This document shows positions 5,298 through 12,450 of a stretch of DNA of 12,602 nt, one piece after another. Position 1 is the stretch's first letter. The number at the start of each line of letters is the position of its first letter. The notes below the pieces were generated by a model, which saw nothing but the letters and a program-made list of their open reading frames with translations, was not told the DNA's origin and searched no databases. The DNA is from Clostridia bacterium (GTDB taxonomy: Bacteria > Bacillota > Peptococcia > DRI-13 > DTU073). A program made the position numbers and the translations under genes. Location of the stretch: contig DUTO01000046.1 of NCBI GenBank assembly GCA_012842035.1, forward strand, positions 1-12,602, given 5' to 3'.

Positions 5298-6920
5298 TTG
5301 CCGCTAAGTTGGATCGGGCCGCTTTTCTTGATAGGTTTTGTTTTCTTTGTTCTTTATTTTCTCGTTTCTCAAGTTTGGCTGACTAAAGAGAAAGAAAACA
5401 CATCTCCGGTATCGCCACAACATGTAAATACGCAACACGTAAATACAGAAAACAGGTTTTACATAAAAGAGGATCAGCAGGTGCCTGTAATTGCTTTAGC
5501 TCAAATAGATAATTGGTTTGAGGTTCTGAAATTTATGCCGGAGGATGCGCAAGCTCAACTTTTAAGAGCTTTGGAAGGCACTTTGCGAGAGTGGGTAGAA
5601 GGTTTGGGTGGCTATTTAAGTCGTCTGGCTGAAGGGCGCTATTTGCTTGTTTTTATGTCCCGGGGCTTAAAACAGGCGGAGCAAGAACAGTTTAAAATTT
5701 TAGATTCGATTCGTGCTTTGGGAAAGGGGAATAAAACTCCTTTAACACTTAGTTTAGGGGTCGGTAAAGGAGAGATTAGTCTTAGTCGTTTAGGCGACTT
5801 GGCTCAGGTTGCTTTAGATTTAGCCCAAGAGCGCGGTGGGGATCAAGCCGTTGTTAAACTGCCGGGAAAAGTGCATTTTTATGGCGGGAAATCTTTAACA
5901 AGGGAAAAAAGAACAAAAGTCAAAGCTCGTCTCACAGCCAGAGCATTTAAGGAAATGATTTTGCAGGCTTCACAAGTAGTAATTATGGGACATGAAATGG
6001 CTGACTATGATAGTTTGGGGGCAGCCTTAGGTGTGTTTAAAGCGGTGCGTGATTTAGGCAAAAACGCTTGGATTATTAGGGATGCTTATAATCCGGCTTT
6101 AGATAAATTAATGGCTTTATTTCCTGATGAGGTTAAGGGCTATTTGTTTAAATCAGGTGAAGTTTTACATAAAATACCGGAAGGCGCTTTATTGGTAGTG
6201 GTGGACACTCATAAACCTTCTCTTTTACCGGAGCCGAATCTTTTGACAGAGGTAGCTGAAATTGTGCTGATTGACCATCATCGGCGTGGTGAAGAATTTA
6301 TTGAGAAGGCGACCTTAGTTTATGTGGAGTCTTATGCTTCTTCTACTTGTGAATTAGTGACAGAGCTTTTGCAGTACATGGGAGAAGAGGTAAAAATAGG
6401 TCCGGAGGAAGCCACGGCTCTTTTGGCCGGAATTATAGTTGATACTAAGAATTTTGTTTATCAAACAGGTGTAAGAACTTTTGCCGCCGCTGCTTATTTG
6501 AGAAGTAAAGGGGCGGATCCCACGGGTGTTCAAAAACTGTTACAAGATGACTTGCAGACGGTGATTCAGAAAGCAGAGGTTATTAGTAGAACGAGGCTTC
6601 TTTATGGAGAAGTGGCTGTCAGTGTAGGTAGTATCCCTGCTGCAGATGCTCAGCTTTTGGCAGCTAAAGCGGCAGATAGTATGTTAAATATTGCCGGAGT
6701 TAATGCTGCTTTTGTGCTGTGCCCTTTTGAGGTGGGAGTCGCTATCAGTGCTCGTTCCAATGGTAAGATTAATGTACAAACAATTATGGAGAAGTTGGCC
6801 GGTGGCGGGCATTTAACCATTGCCGCCACACAATTACCCGGTACTTTAGAAGAAGCGGAAGAACAGCTTCTTAATGTACTGGAAGAAGTTTTCCAAAAAA
6901 ATGAGGAGGTAAGCACATGA
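5298..6920 (+). CDS. gdpP: c-di-AMP phosphodiesterase GdpP, short form without PAS domain
   Basis: GdpP hydrolyses c-di-AMP to pApA and sets the level of this second messenger. Start TTG 5298, with GGTGGTG (5284-5290) 7 bases upstream. A single hydrophobic segment (about 6-28) is followed by a short polar linker, a degenerate GGDEF domain (about 62-190; the GGDEF motif is replaced by AEGRY at 111-115), a DHH domain (about 225-385) and DHHA1 (about 440-535). Metal ligands are intact: H232, D236 and D238 (HEMADYD), D303 (DTH), D326-H327-H328 and D382; DHHA1 carries GGGH (502-505). At 540 residues it is about 120 shorter than B. subtilis GdpP (659), which has two membrane helices and a PAS domain before GGDEF; both are reduced or absent here. 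Its last codons overlap the rplI start (ATGA). Confidence 0.93.
   Translation: MPLSWIGPLFLIGFVFFVLYFLVSQVWLTKEKENTSPVSPQHVNTQHVNTENRFYIKEDQQVPVIALAQIDNWFEVLKFMPEDAQAQLLRALEGTLREWVEGLGGYLSRLAEGRYLLVFMSRGLKQAEQEQFKILDSIRALGKGNKTPLTLSLGVGKGEISLSRLGDLAQVALDLAQERGGDQAVVKLPGKVHFYGGKSLTREKRTKVKARLTARAFKEMILQASQVVIMGHEMADYDSLGAALGVFKAVRDLGKNAWIIRDAYNPALDKLMALFPDEVKGYLFKSGEVLHKIPEGALLVVVDTHKPSLLPEPNLLTEVAEIVLIDHHRRGEEFIEKATLVYVESYASSTCELVTELLQYMGEEVKIGPEEATALLAGIIVDTKNFVYQTGVRTFAAAAYLRSKGADPTGVQKLLQDDLQTVIQKAEVISRTRLLYGEVAVSVGSIPAADAQLLAAKAADSMLNIAGVNAAFVLCPFEVGVAISARSNGKINVQTIMEKLAGGGHLTIAATQLPGTLEEAEEQLLNVLEEVFQKNEEVST
5418..5447 (+). repeat. 15-bp tandem duplication within gdpP linker
   Basis: Two units, 5418-5432 and 5433-5447, match at 13 of 15 positions and encode QHVNT twice (residues 41-50) in the polar linker right after the membrane helix. 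The duplication keeps the frame. Confidence 0.85.
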
Positions 6921-7378
6921 AAGTAATTTTAAAAAAAGATGTTAAAGGAACCGGTCAAAAGAATGAAGTTGTTAATGTGGCTGAAGGGTATGCTCGTAAT
7001 TATTTACTCCCTAAGGGGCTGGCTGTAGAAGCTACACCGGGTAATTTACAAGACTTAGAACGCAAAAAGAAGAGTCAAGTTAAAAAGCAAGCCCAAGACT
7101 TGCAACAAGCTCAGGAATTGGGAGCACAGTTAGAAAAAGTGGCTTTAACTATTCCTGTAAAAACAGGTGAAGGGGGACGTCTTTTCGGTTCCATTAGTAA
7201 TCGGGATATCGGGGAGGCTTTAGAAAAAGAAAAAGGCTTAAAGGTCGATAAGCGAAAAATTGCCGTAGAAGGAACAATTAAAGAATTAGGGACTTACCCT
7301 ATAGCGATAAAATTGCATCCTGAGGTTACTGTTACTATTGAAGTACAAGTTGTGGAAGCAGAAGAAGAAAGGGGTTAA
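6917..7378 (+). CDS. rplI: 50S ribosomal protein L9
   Basis: The N-terminal rRNA-binding domain is clear: [36 protein letters not shown]. It is followed by the long charged connecting helix (about 45-78, [23 protein letters not shown]) and the C-terminal domain with [16 protein letters not shown] and [22 protein letters not shown]. It has 153 residues against about 148-150 usually; the extra ones are an acidic tail. AGGAGGT at 6904-6910 lies inside gdpP, and the ATG overlaps the gdpP TGA in ATGA, so translation is probably coupled. L9 binds 23S rRNA near the L1 stalk and affects reading fidelity. The next gene begins 9 bases after its stop. Confidence 0.96.
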   Translation: MKVILKKDVKGTGQKNEVVNVAEGYARNYLLPKGLAVEATPGNLQDLERKKKSQVKKQAQDLQQAQELGAQLEKVALTIPVKTGEGGRLFGSISNRDIGEALEKEKGLKVDKRKIAVEGTIKELGTYPIAIKLHPEVTVTIEVQVVEAEEERG

Positions 7379-7387
7379 AGGCAGCTT

Positions 7388-9352
7388 ATGGAAGAAATGC
7401 TGGGTACCTATTACCAAAATAAGGAAAAGTTTATAGCTCAACAGGTCAAGCGGACAAGTTTAGCAAAACGTGGGTTACCCCAACGTAAAACTGTAGAACA
7501 GCAAATAGTGGAATATCAAATTGATGCTCTTTTGCACTTAATGTCTGACTTATTAGGTTCTGATAAAATGATTCTGAAGGCGACCAAAATGGGTACCGTA
7601 AAATTACTTCGTTCTAAGCGAGTTGAGGAGAGAGCTTGGGTCTTAAAAAGCTTAGTTTATGAAAACCCGACAATAGTTTTAACCGAAGCAGAAAAAGCGA
7701 ATCTTTCTTTATTAATTGAGGACGTGGAAGAAAAAATTACGGAGCTTATTGCCAAGAAGTCTTTAGAAAAAGAATTAGAACTACAGGTTATGGAAAAAAT
7801 GCAGGAACGTCATGAAGAGTACATAAATGAAGTACGTTTACAGATTATTAAAGAGAAGGCTCCTAATCCGGAAAACGCGCAAACTTTGAAAAGACTGGCA
7901 ATTCTGGAAAAAAAGAATTTTACTGGTTTAACTCGTTCCGTCTGGGAGGTTTTACGACCCCAAAGTTTGACGGAAATTGTAGGACAAGATAGGGCGATTA
8001 AATCTTTATTGACGAAAATGGCTAGCCCTTATCCGCAGCACATTTTACTGTATGGTCCTCCTGGGGTGGGCAAAACTTCTGCTGCTCGTTTAGTTTTGGA
8101 TTTAATTAAAAATTTAGCACAGTCTCCTTTTCAACCTGCGGCTCCTTTTGTGGAGGTTGATGGTACTACTTTGCGTTGGGATCCTCGGGAAATCACTAAT
8201 CCTCTTTTGGGCTCTGTGCATGACCCGATTTATCAAGGTGCTCGCAAAGACTTGGCTGATACAGGCATACCGGAACCTAAATTAGGGTTAGTTACTGATG
8301 CACATGGTGGTGTTTTGTTTATTGATGAAATTGGTGAAATGGATCCGATTTTACAAAATAAATTACTTAAAGTTTTAGAAGATAAAAGAGTATATTTTGA
8401 TTCTGCTTATTATGATGAACACGACCCGAATGTGCCTCAATATATTAAGAAGATTTTTGCGGAAGGGGCTCCTGCCGATTTTGTGTTAATTGGGGCTACG
8501 ACGCGTGAGGCCTCGAAAATTAGTCCGGCCATTCGTTCACGTTGTGCCGAAGTATTTTTTGAACCTCTCACTCCTCAAGAAATAGAAAAAATTATTGGGC
8601 AGGCTGCGGCTAAGTTACAAGTAAAGCTGGAAAAAGAAGTCCCGGCTTTGATCAGTGAATATACGATTGAGGCGCGTAAAGCGAATAATCTTTTGACTGA
8701 TGCCTATGGTTTAGCTCTTTATCGTCAGAATAATAAAACACCAGTAATCACAGTGGCCGATATTTATGAAGTTATTCAAGTTTCTCGACTTTCCCCTTAT
8801 GTAACGGTTAAAGGGTCATCTCAAGTAGAAGTAGGCCGCGTTTTGGGCTTGGGGGTATCCGGATTTTTAGGTTCTGTTTTAGAAATTGAAGCCGTTGCTT
8901 TTCCGGCTCGTAAAAAAGGTGAAGGGCAAATTCGCTTTAATGATACGGCAGGCTCAATGGCTAAAGATTCTGTTTTTAATGCTTCTTCAGTTTTGCGCAA
9001 ATTAACGGGAGAAGATTTACTTAATTATGACTTACATGTTAATGTAGTGGGAGGGGGAAAAATAGATGGTCCTTCAGCGGGCTTAGCCATTTGTTTAGTG
9101 ATTTATAGTGCGATTATGGGCGTGCCTTTACGGCAGGATGTGGCTGTAACCGGTGAATTGTCTATTCAGGGACGAGTTAAGGCGGTGGGGGGAGTTTTTG
9201 AAAAAATATATGGGGCTCACCAAGCCGGAATAACTAAAATTTTGATTCCCCAAGAAAATAAAGCCGATATCCCTAATGAATTAGGTAAGTTAGAGGTTGT
9301 TTTCGTGAAGACAATTGAAGAAGCTTTAGCTCAAATTATTTGCAAAGAGTGA
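7388..9352 (+). CDS. lonC: LonC, ATP-dependent Lon-family protease of spore formers
   Basis: 654 residues in three parts. Residues 1-180 are a family-specific N-terminal region with a highly charged probable coiled coil at about 100-160. Residues 185-450 are an AAA+ domain with Walker A GPPGVGKT (223-230), Walker B VLFIDE (D313, E314) and the LonB/LonC-type segment GSVHDPIYQGA before Walker B. Residues 470-654 are the Lon protease domain, with catalytic Ser563 in DGPSAG and Lys606 in AVGGVFEK. Both ATPase and protease sites look intact. It is closer to LonB than to LonA: it lacks the large LonA N-domain. The LonC family is described as restricted to some endospore formers and thought to act in sporulation. 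The binding site (AAAGG 7377-7381) is weak. It sits between rplI and dnaB, whose start lies 11 bases after its stop. Confidence 0.88.
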   Translation: MEEMLGTYYQNKEKFIAQQVKRTSLAKRGLPQRKTVEQQIVEYQIDALLHLMSDLLGSDKMILKATKMGTVKLLRSKRVEERAWVLKSLVYENPTIVLTEAEKANLSLLIEDVEEKITELIAKKSLEKELELQVMEKMQERHEEYINEVRLQIIKEKAPNPENAQTLKRLAILEKKNFTGLTRSVWEVLRPQSLTEIVGQDRAIKSLLTKMASPYPQHILLYGPPGVGKTSAARLVLDLIKNLAQSPFQPAAPFVEVDGTTLRWDPREITNPLLGSVHDPIYQGARKDLADTGIPEPKLGLVTDAHGGVLFIDEIGEMDPILQNKLLKVLEDKRVYFDSAYYDEHDPNVPQYIKKIFAEGAPADFVLIGATTREASKISPAIRSRCAEVFFEPLTPQEIEKIIGQAAAKLQVKLEKEVPALISEYTIEARKANNLLTDAYGLALYRQNNKTPVITVADIYEVIQVSRLSPYVTVKGSSQVEVGRVLGLGVSGFLGSVLEIEAVAFPARKKGEGQIRFNDTAGSMAKDSVFNASSVLRKLTGEDLLNYDLHVNVVGGGKIDGPSAGLAICLVIYSAIMGVPLRQDVAVTGELSIQGRVKAVGGVFEKIYGAHQAGITKILIPQENKADIPNELGKLEVVFVKTIEEALAQIICKE

Positions 9353-9363
9353 GGGCGGTTAAA

Positions 9364-10698
9364 ATGCTGTTAGAAAAATTACCTCCTTATAATGCGGAGG
9401 CCGAACAAGCAGTTTTAGGCTCCATGATGTTGGATAAAGAAGCTGTCTATATTGCTTTGGAGATTTTGCAGGCCGAAGACTTTTATAAGGATGCTAATCA
9501 AATTATGTTTACGACGATGGTTAATTTGGAAGCACAGGGCGAACCTATAGATATGATTACCTTGACGGAAGAATTACATCGCCAGAATAACATGGAAAAA
9601 ATCGGTGGGGTTGGTTATATTGCGGAAGTAGCCAATCTTGTTCCTACCGCGGCTAATGTCCGTCATTATGCTGAGATTGTTGTGGAAAAAGCGATTTTGC
9701 GTAAAATGATTCGTGTTTCTACCAATATTGTTAATCGTTGTTATGAAGAATGCGAAGATACGCATGACCTTTTGGATCAAGCGGAAAAAATGATTTTAGA
9801 AATAGCTGAAGATCGAAGTTTTTCAGGACTTATTCCTTTGAAACAAGTTTTGGGAGCTACCTTAGAAAAGATTGAGGCTTTAGCCGGTAATAAAAATAAT
9901 CTTACCGGTGTACCCTCTTTTTTCATAGACTTGGACAATATGACTTCCGGCTGGCAGCCTTCGGATTTAATTATTCTAGCTGCTCGTCCGGCGATGGGGA
10001 AAACCTCTTTTGGTTTAAATATTGCTCAAAATGCAGCACTTAAAGGGAAAGTCCCGGTTGCTATTTTTAGTTTAGAAATGTCTAAAGAACAATTAGTACA
10101 GAGGCTGATGAGTTCTGAAGCCATGATTGACCAACATAAATTGCGGACAGGGCGTCTTTTAGATGAGGAATGGATTCGTTTGACACGAGCAGCCCAGCCT
10201 CTTTCGACAGCCGAAATTTATATTGATGACACCCCGGCCATTTCTGTTTTGGAGTTACGAGCTAAAGCCAGGCGTCTCAAGGCCGAAAAAGGCTTAGGTT
10301 TAATTGTTGTTGATTATCTGCAGTTGATGCAAGTAGGGCGGCGACAAGAAAATCGCCAACAAGAAATTTCGGAAATATCGCGTTCTTTAAAAGCTTTAGC
10401 CAGAGAGCTAAATGTGCCGGTGATTGCGCTTTCCCAACTTTCGCGGGCTGTAGAACAAACCCAAGATAAAAGGCCTGCCCTTAGTCATTTGCGCGAATCA
10501 GGAGCTTTAGAGCAAGATGCTGATTTAGTAATGTTTATTTTCCGTGATGACTACTATAATTTAGAAAGTGAAAAACCGGGGATTGCAGAAATTATTATTG
10601 CAAAGCACAGAAATGGTCCTACCGGTTCAGTGGAATTAGGTTTTATTAAAGAATTTACTAAGTTTGTGAATATTGATAAACAGCATAGCCTTAATTAA
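9364..10698 (+). CDS. dnaB: Replicative DNA helicase DnaB (DnaC of B. subtilis)
   Basis: From ATG 9364, with GAGGG at 9351-9355 8 bases upstream, the product has 444 residues and starts LLEKLPPYNAEAEQAVLGSMMLD, the canonical DnaB opening. The frame extends upstream to a TTG at 9340 inside lonC, but the added residues do not belong to the family. Domains: N-terminal DnaB_N (about 1-105), linker helix (about 150-175), RecA-like motor (about 175-440) with Walker A AARPAMGKTS (K213, T214), FSLEMSKEQLVQRL, Walker B LIVVDYLQLM, ALSQLSRAVEQ, RPALSHLRESGALEQDADLVMFIFRDDYY and the final KHRNGPTGSVEL. No intein interrupts it. The hexamer unwinds DNA ahead of the fork. The following gene lies 20 bases downstream. 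Confidence 0.96.
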   Translation: MLLEKLPPYNAEAEQAVLGSMMLDKEAVYIALEILQAEDFYKDANQIMFTTMVNLEAQGEPIDMITLTEELHRQNNMEKIGGVGYIAEVANLVPTAANVRHYAEIVVEKAILRKMIRVSTNIVNRCYEECEDTHDLLDQAEKMILEIAEDRSFSGLIPLKQVLGATLEKIEALAGNKNNLTGVPSFFIDLDNMTSGWQPSDLIILAARPAMGKTSFGLNIAQNAALKGKVPVAIFSLEMSKEQLVQRLMSSEAMIDQHKLRTGRLLDEEWIRLTRAAQPLSTAEIYIDDTPAISVLELRAKARRLKAEKGLGLIVVDYLQLMQVGRRQENRQQEISEISRSLKALARELNVPVIALSQLSRAVEQTQDKRPALSHLRESGALEQDADLVMFIFRDDYYNLESEKPGIAEIIIAKHRNGPTGSVELGFIKEFTKFVNIDKQHSLN

Positions 10699-10718
10699 GA
10701 GGGGAAGAGAACAGGAAG

Positions 10719-12131
10719 ATGAAAAAAAATTATGATGTAATCATTGTGGGAGCTGGCCCAGCAGGAATTTTTGCTGCTTTGGAACTGGCAAAAACTAAGC
10801 CTAGCTTAGCTGTTTTATTGGTGGACAAGGGGAGGCTTTTGGTCGAACGTCATTGCCCTATTGCGCGTGTTGGTCATTGTGTTCGCTGTCAACCGTGTTC
10901 CATTATTAGTGGTTGGGCAGGGGCAGGTGCTTTTAGTGATGGCAAATTATCACTTTCCCCTGATGTGGGAGGGCGTTTAACTGATTATATGTCGGCAGAA
11001 AAAGCACAAGAATATATTGCTTATGCGGACCAAATTTATTTACGTTTTGGAGCGAAAAAGGAAGTCTATGGGCTTAATTCGAAAAAAGTTGATGACTTAA
11101 TGTATGAGGCCTCTCGCTATAATATTAAACTTGTTCCTTGTCCGGTGAGGCATTTGGGGACAGACTTGAGTTTAGAAGTATTACGGGGGATGTATGACTA
11201 TCTGATGCGCGAAACGAAGACAGAGTTTTTGCCGTTAACGACTGTGGAAGAAATTTTAGTTACGGAAGATAATACTGTCAAAGGCGTACTTTTAACTACA
11301 CAAGTAGGAGAAAAAAAGGAAGTTACGGCTCCCTATGTTATTGTCGCTCCCGGCCGTGGTGGGGCACTGTGGTTATCAGAACAAGCTAATAAACTTTTTC
11401 TAAAGACGGAAAACAATGAAATTGATATTGGTGTAAGGGTAGAAGTACCTAATTCGATTATGGATCATTTAACTAAAGAGCTGTATGAAGCCAAACTTGT
11501 TTATTATGCTGATACTTTTGAAAATAAGGTGCGTTCTTTTTGCATGAATCCCGGTGGTGTTGTTTCCGAAGAAAATTACGATGGGGGGATTGCCGTAGTT
11601 AATGGACATAGTTATGCGGATCCTGGATTGAGAACTTTTAATACAAATTTTGCTTTGCTTGTTTCGACTCATTTTACAGAACCCTTTAATCAACCGATTG
11701 AATATGGTAAATATATTGCTAAATGTGCTAATATGCTTACAGGTGGTGGCATCATTATTCAGCGATTAGGTGATTTAGTGAAGGGGCGAAGGACAGATGA
11801 AAGTCGCTTAAAAAAATCAACGACAGTACCTACTTTAAAAAGTGCGGTGCCGGGTGATTTAAGTTTCGTTTTACCACAACGTTATTTAACTTCTTTGGTG
11901 GAAACTTTGCGGGCGTTTGACCATATTGCCCCCGGTCTTTATAGCCGTAATACTTTGCTTTACGGCGTCGAAGTTAAATTTTATTCCTCAAAAATGAAGG
12001 TTGAGAAAAATTTTGAAACAGAGATTCAAGGACTTTATACGATTGGGGACGGGGCCGGTATTACTAGAGGGCTAATGCAAGCTTCTGTGACCGGAATCGT
12101 TGTGGCGCAAGATATTCACCAAAAAATGTAG
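10719..12131 (+). CDS. FAD-dependent dehydrogenase/oxidoreductase (COG2509 type)
   Basis: 470 residues. The N-terminal Rossmann motif DVIIVGAGPAG (6-16) binds the FAD ADP moiety and D36 ends the second strand. C46, C54, C57 and C60 form a compact cluster (CPIARVGHCVRCQPC) directly before GWAGAGAFSDGKLSL (65-79). The C-terminal FAD motif GLYTIGDGAGITRGLMQASVTGIVVAQ completes the fold. The domain order and the cysteine cluster match the uncharacterised FAD-dependent dehydrogenases of COG2509, common in Clostridia; substrate and electron acceptor are unknown. AGGAAG directly abuts the ATG, and the better GAGGGG (10699-10704) is 14 bases away, so translation initiation may be weak. It is the last gene of the series; its stop overlaps the tRNA promoter region, and no terminator follows before the tRNA. 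Confidence 0.85.
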   Translation: MKKNYDVIIVGAGPAGIFAALELAKTKPSLAVLLVDKGRLLVERHCPIARVGHCVRCQPCSIISGWAGAGAFSDGKLSLSPDVGGRLTDYMSAEKAQEYIAYADQIYLRFGAKKEVYGLNSKKVDDLMYEASRYNIKLVPCPVRHLGTDLSLEVLRGMYDYLMRETKTEFLPLTTVEEILVTEDNTVKGVLLTTQVGEKKEVTAPYVIVAPGRGGALWLSEQANKLFLKTENNEIDIGVRVEVPNSIMDHLTKELYEAKLVYYADTFENKVRSFCMNPGGVVSEENYDGGIAVVNGHSYADPGLRTFNTNFALLVSTHFTEPFNQPIEYGKYIAKCANMLTGGGIIIQRLGDLVKGRRTDESRLKKSTTVPTLKSAVPGDLSFVLPQRYLTSLVETLRAFDHIAPGLYSRNTLLYGVEVKFYSSKMKVEKNFETEIQGLYTIGDGAGITRGLMQASVTGIVVAQDIHQKM

Positions 12132-12159
12132 TTGACACGAAGTTGTTTTTCGTGATAAT
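12132..12159 (+). promoter_or_regulatory. Promoter of the tRNA-Lys gene
   Basis: A perfect -35 TTGACA (12132-12137) begins one base after the stop of the oxidoreductase gene. GATAAT (12154-12159) stands 16 bases downstream. Transcription would start near 12166, about 19 bases before the mature tRNA. An inverted repeat, CACGAA (12136-12141) with TTCGTG (12149-12154), occupies the spacer. Confidence 0.75.
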
Positions 12160-12184
12160 ATATATACCTGTGAGGAAAACATAG

Positions 12185-12261
12185 GAGCCATTAGCTCAGC
12201 CTGGTAGAGCACCTGACTTTTAATCAGGGTGTCCCGCGTTCAAGTCGCGGATGGCTCACCA
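12185..12261 (+). tRNA. tRNA-Lys (anticodon TTT), CCA encoded
   Basis: The cloverleaf is complete: acceptor GAGCCAT (12185-12191) with ATGGCTC (12251-12257), D arm with GCTC/GAGC, anticodon stem CCTGA/TCAGG (12212-12216/12224-12228) around loop CTTTTAA with anticodon TTT at 12219-12221, a 5-base variable loop, and T stem CCGCG/CGCGG around TTCAAGT. The discriminator is A12258 and CCA is encoded at 12259-12261. The anticodon reads AAA and AAG lysine codons. It stands alone, with its own promoter. Confidence 0.97.
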
Positions 12262-12334
12262 AACAAAAACTTATCCGAACATGTACGCTTTATATTTGTA
12301 AGCAGAATAGGTAAAATAGAATGTGAATTCCTAA

Positions 12335-12375
12335 TTAATTTGAGGCTCTAATTTCGTTTTAGAGCCTCAAATTAA
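12335..12375. repeat. 17-bp perfect inverted repeat (hairpin)
   Basis: TTAATTTGAGGCTCTAA (12335-12351) and its exact reverse complement (12359-12375) flank a 7-base loop. It lies 73 bases after the tRNA. Neither strand has a T run immediately after the GC-rich core, so it does not look like an ordinary terminator, though it may block or protect RNA 3' ends. Confidence 0.85.
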
Positions 12376-12392
12376 ATTCGGTATGTGTTTGC

Positions 12393-12440
12393 CTAAAACA
12401 AAATAAAACCCTTCACAGCCTGTTGCAACTTCTGTAAGGG
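12393..12440 (-). terminator. Rho-independent terminator on the minus strand
   Basis: Read on the minus strand, CCCTTACAG (12440-12432) pairs with CTGTGAAGGG (12418-12409) with one bulged base (position 12414), and is followed by TTTTATTTTGTTTT. This is a good intrinsic terminator for transcription arriving from the right, so a convergent minus-strand transcript probably starts within or beyond the right end. Confidence 0.65.
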
Positions 12441-12450
12441 ATAATTAAAT

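Noticed and set aside
9340..9363. TTG 9340 as the start of dnaB, overlapping lonC
   Set aside because: ATG 9364 has GAGGG at 8 bases and gives the canonical DnaB N-terminus; the extra eight residues do not fit the family.
12356..12366. GTTTTAGAGCC, which resembles the start of a type II CRISPR repeat
   Set aside because: It is one arm of a 17-bp hairpin, occurs once, and has no spacers or cas genes nearby.
12335..12375. The 17-bp hairpin as terminator of the tRNA
   Set aside because: No T tract follows the stem on the + strand; the bases after it are AAATTCGG-like.
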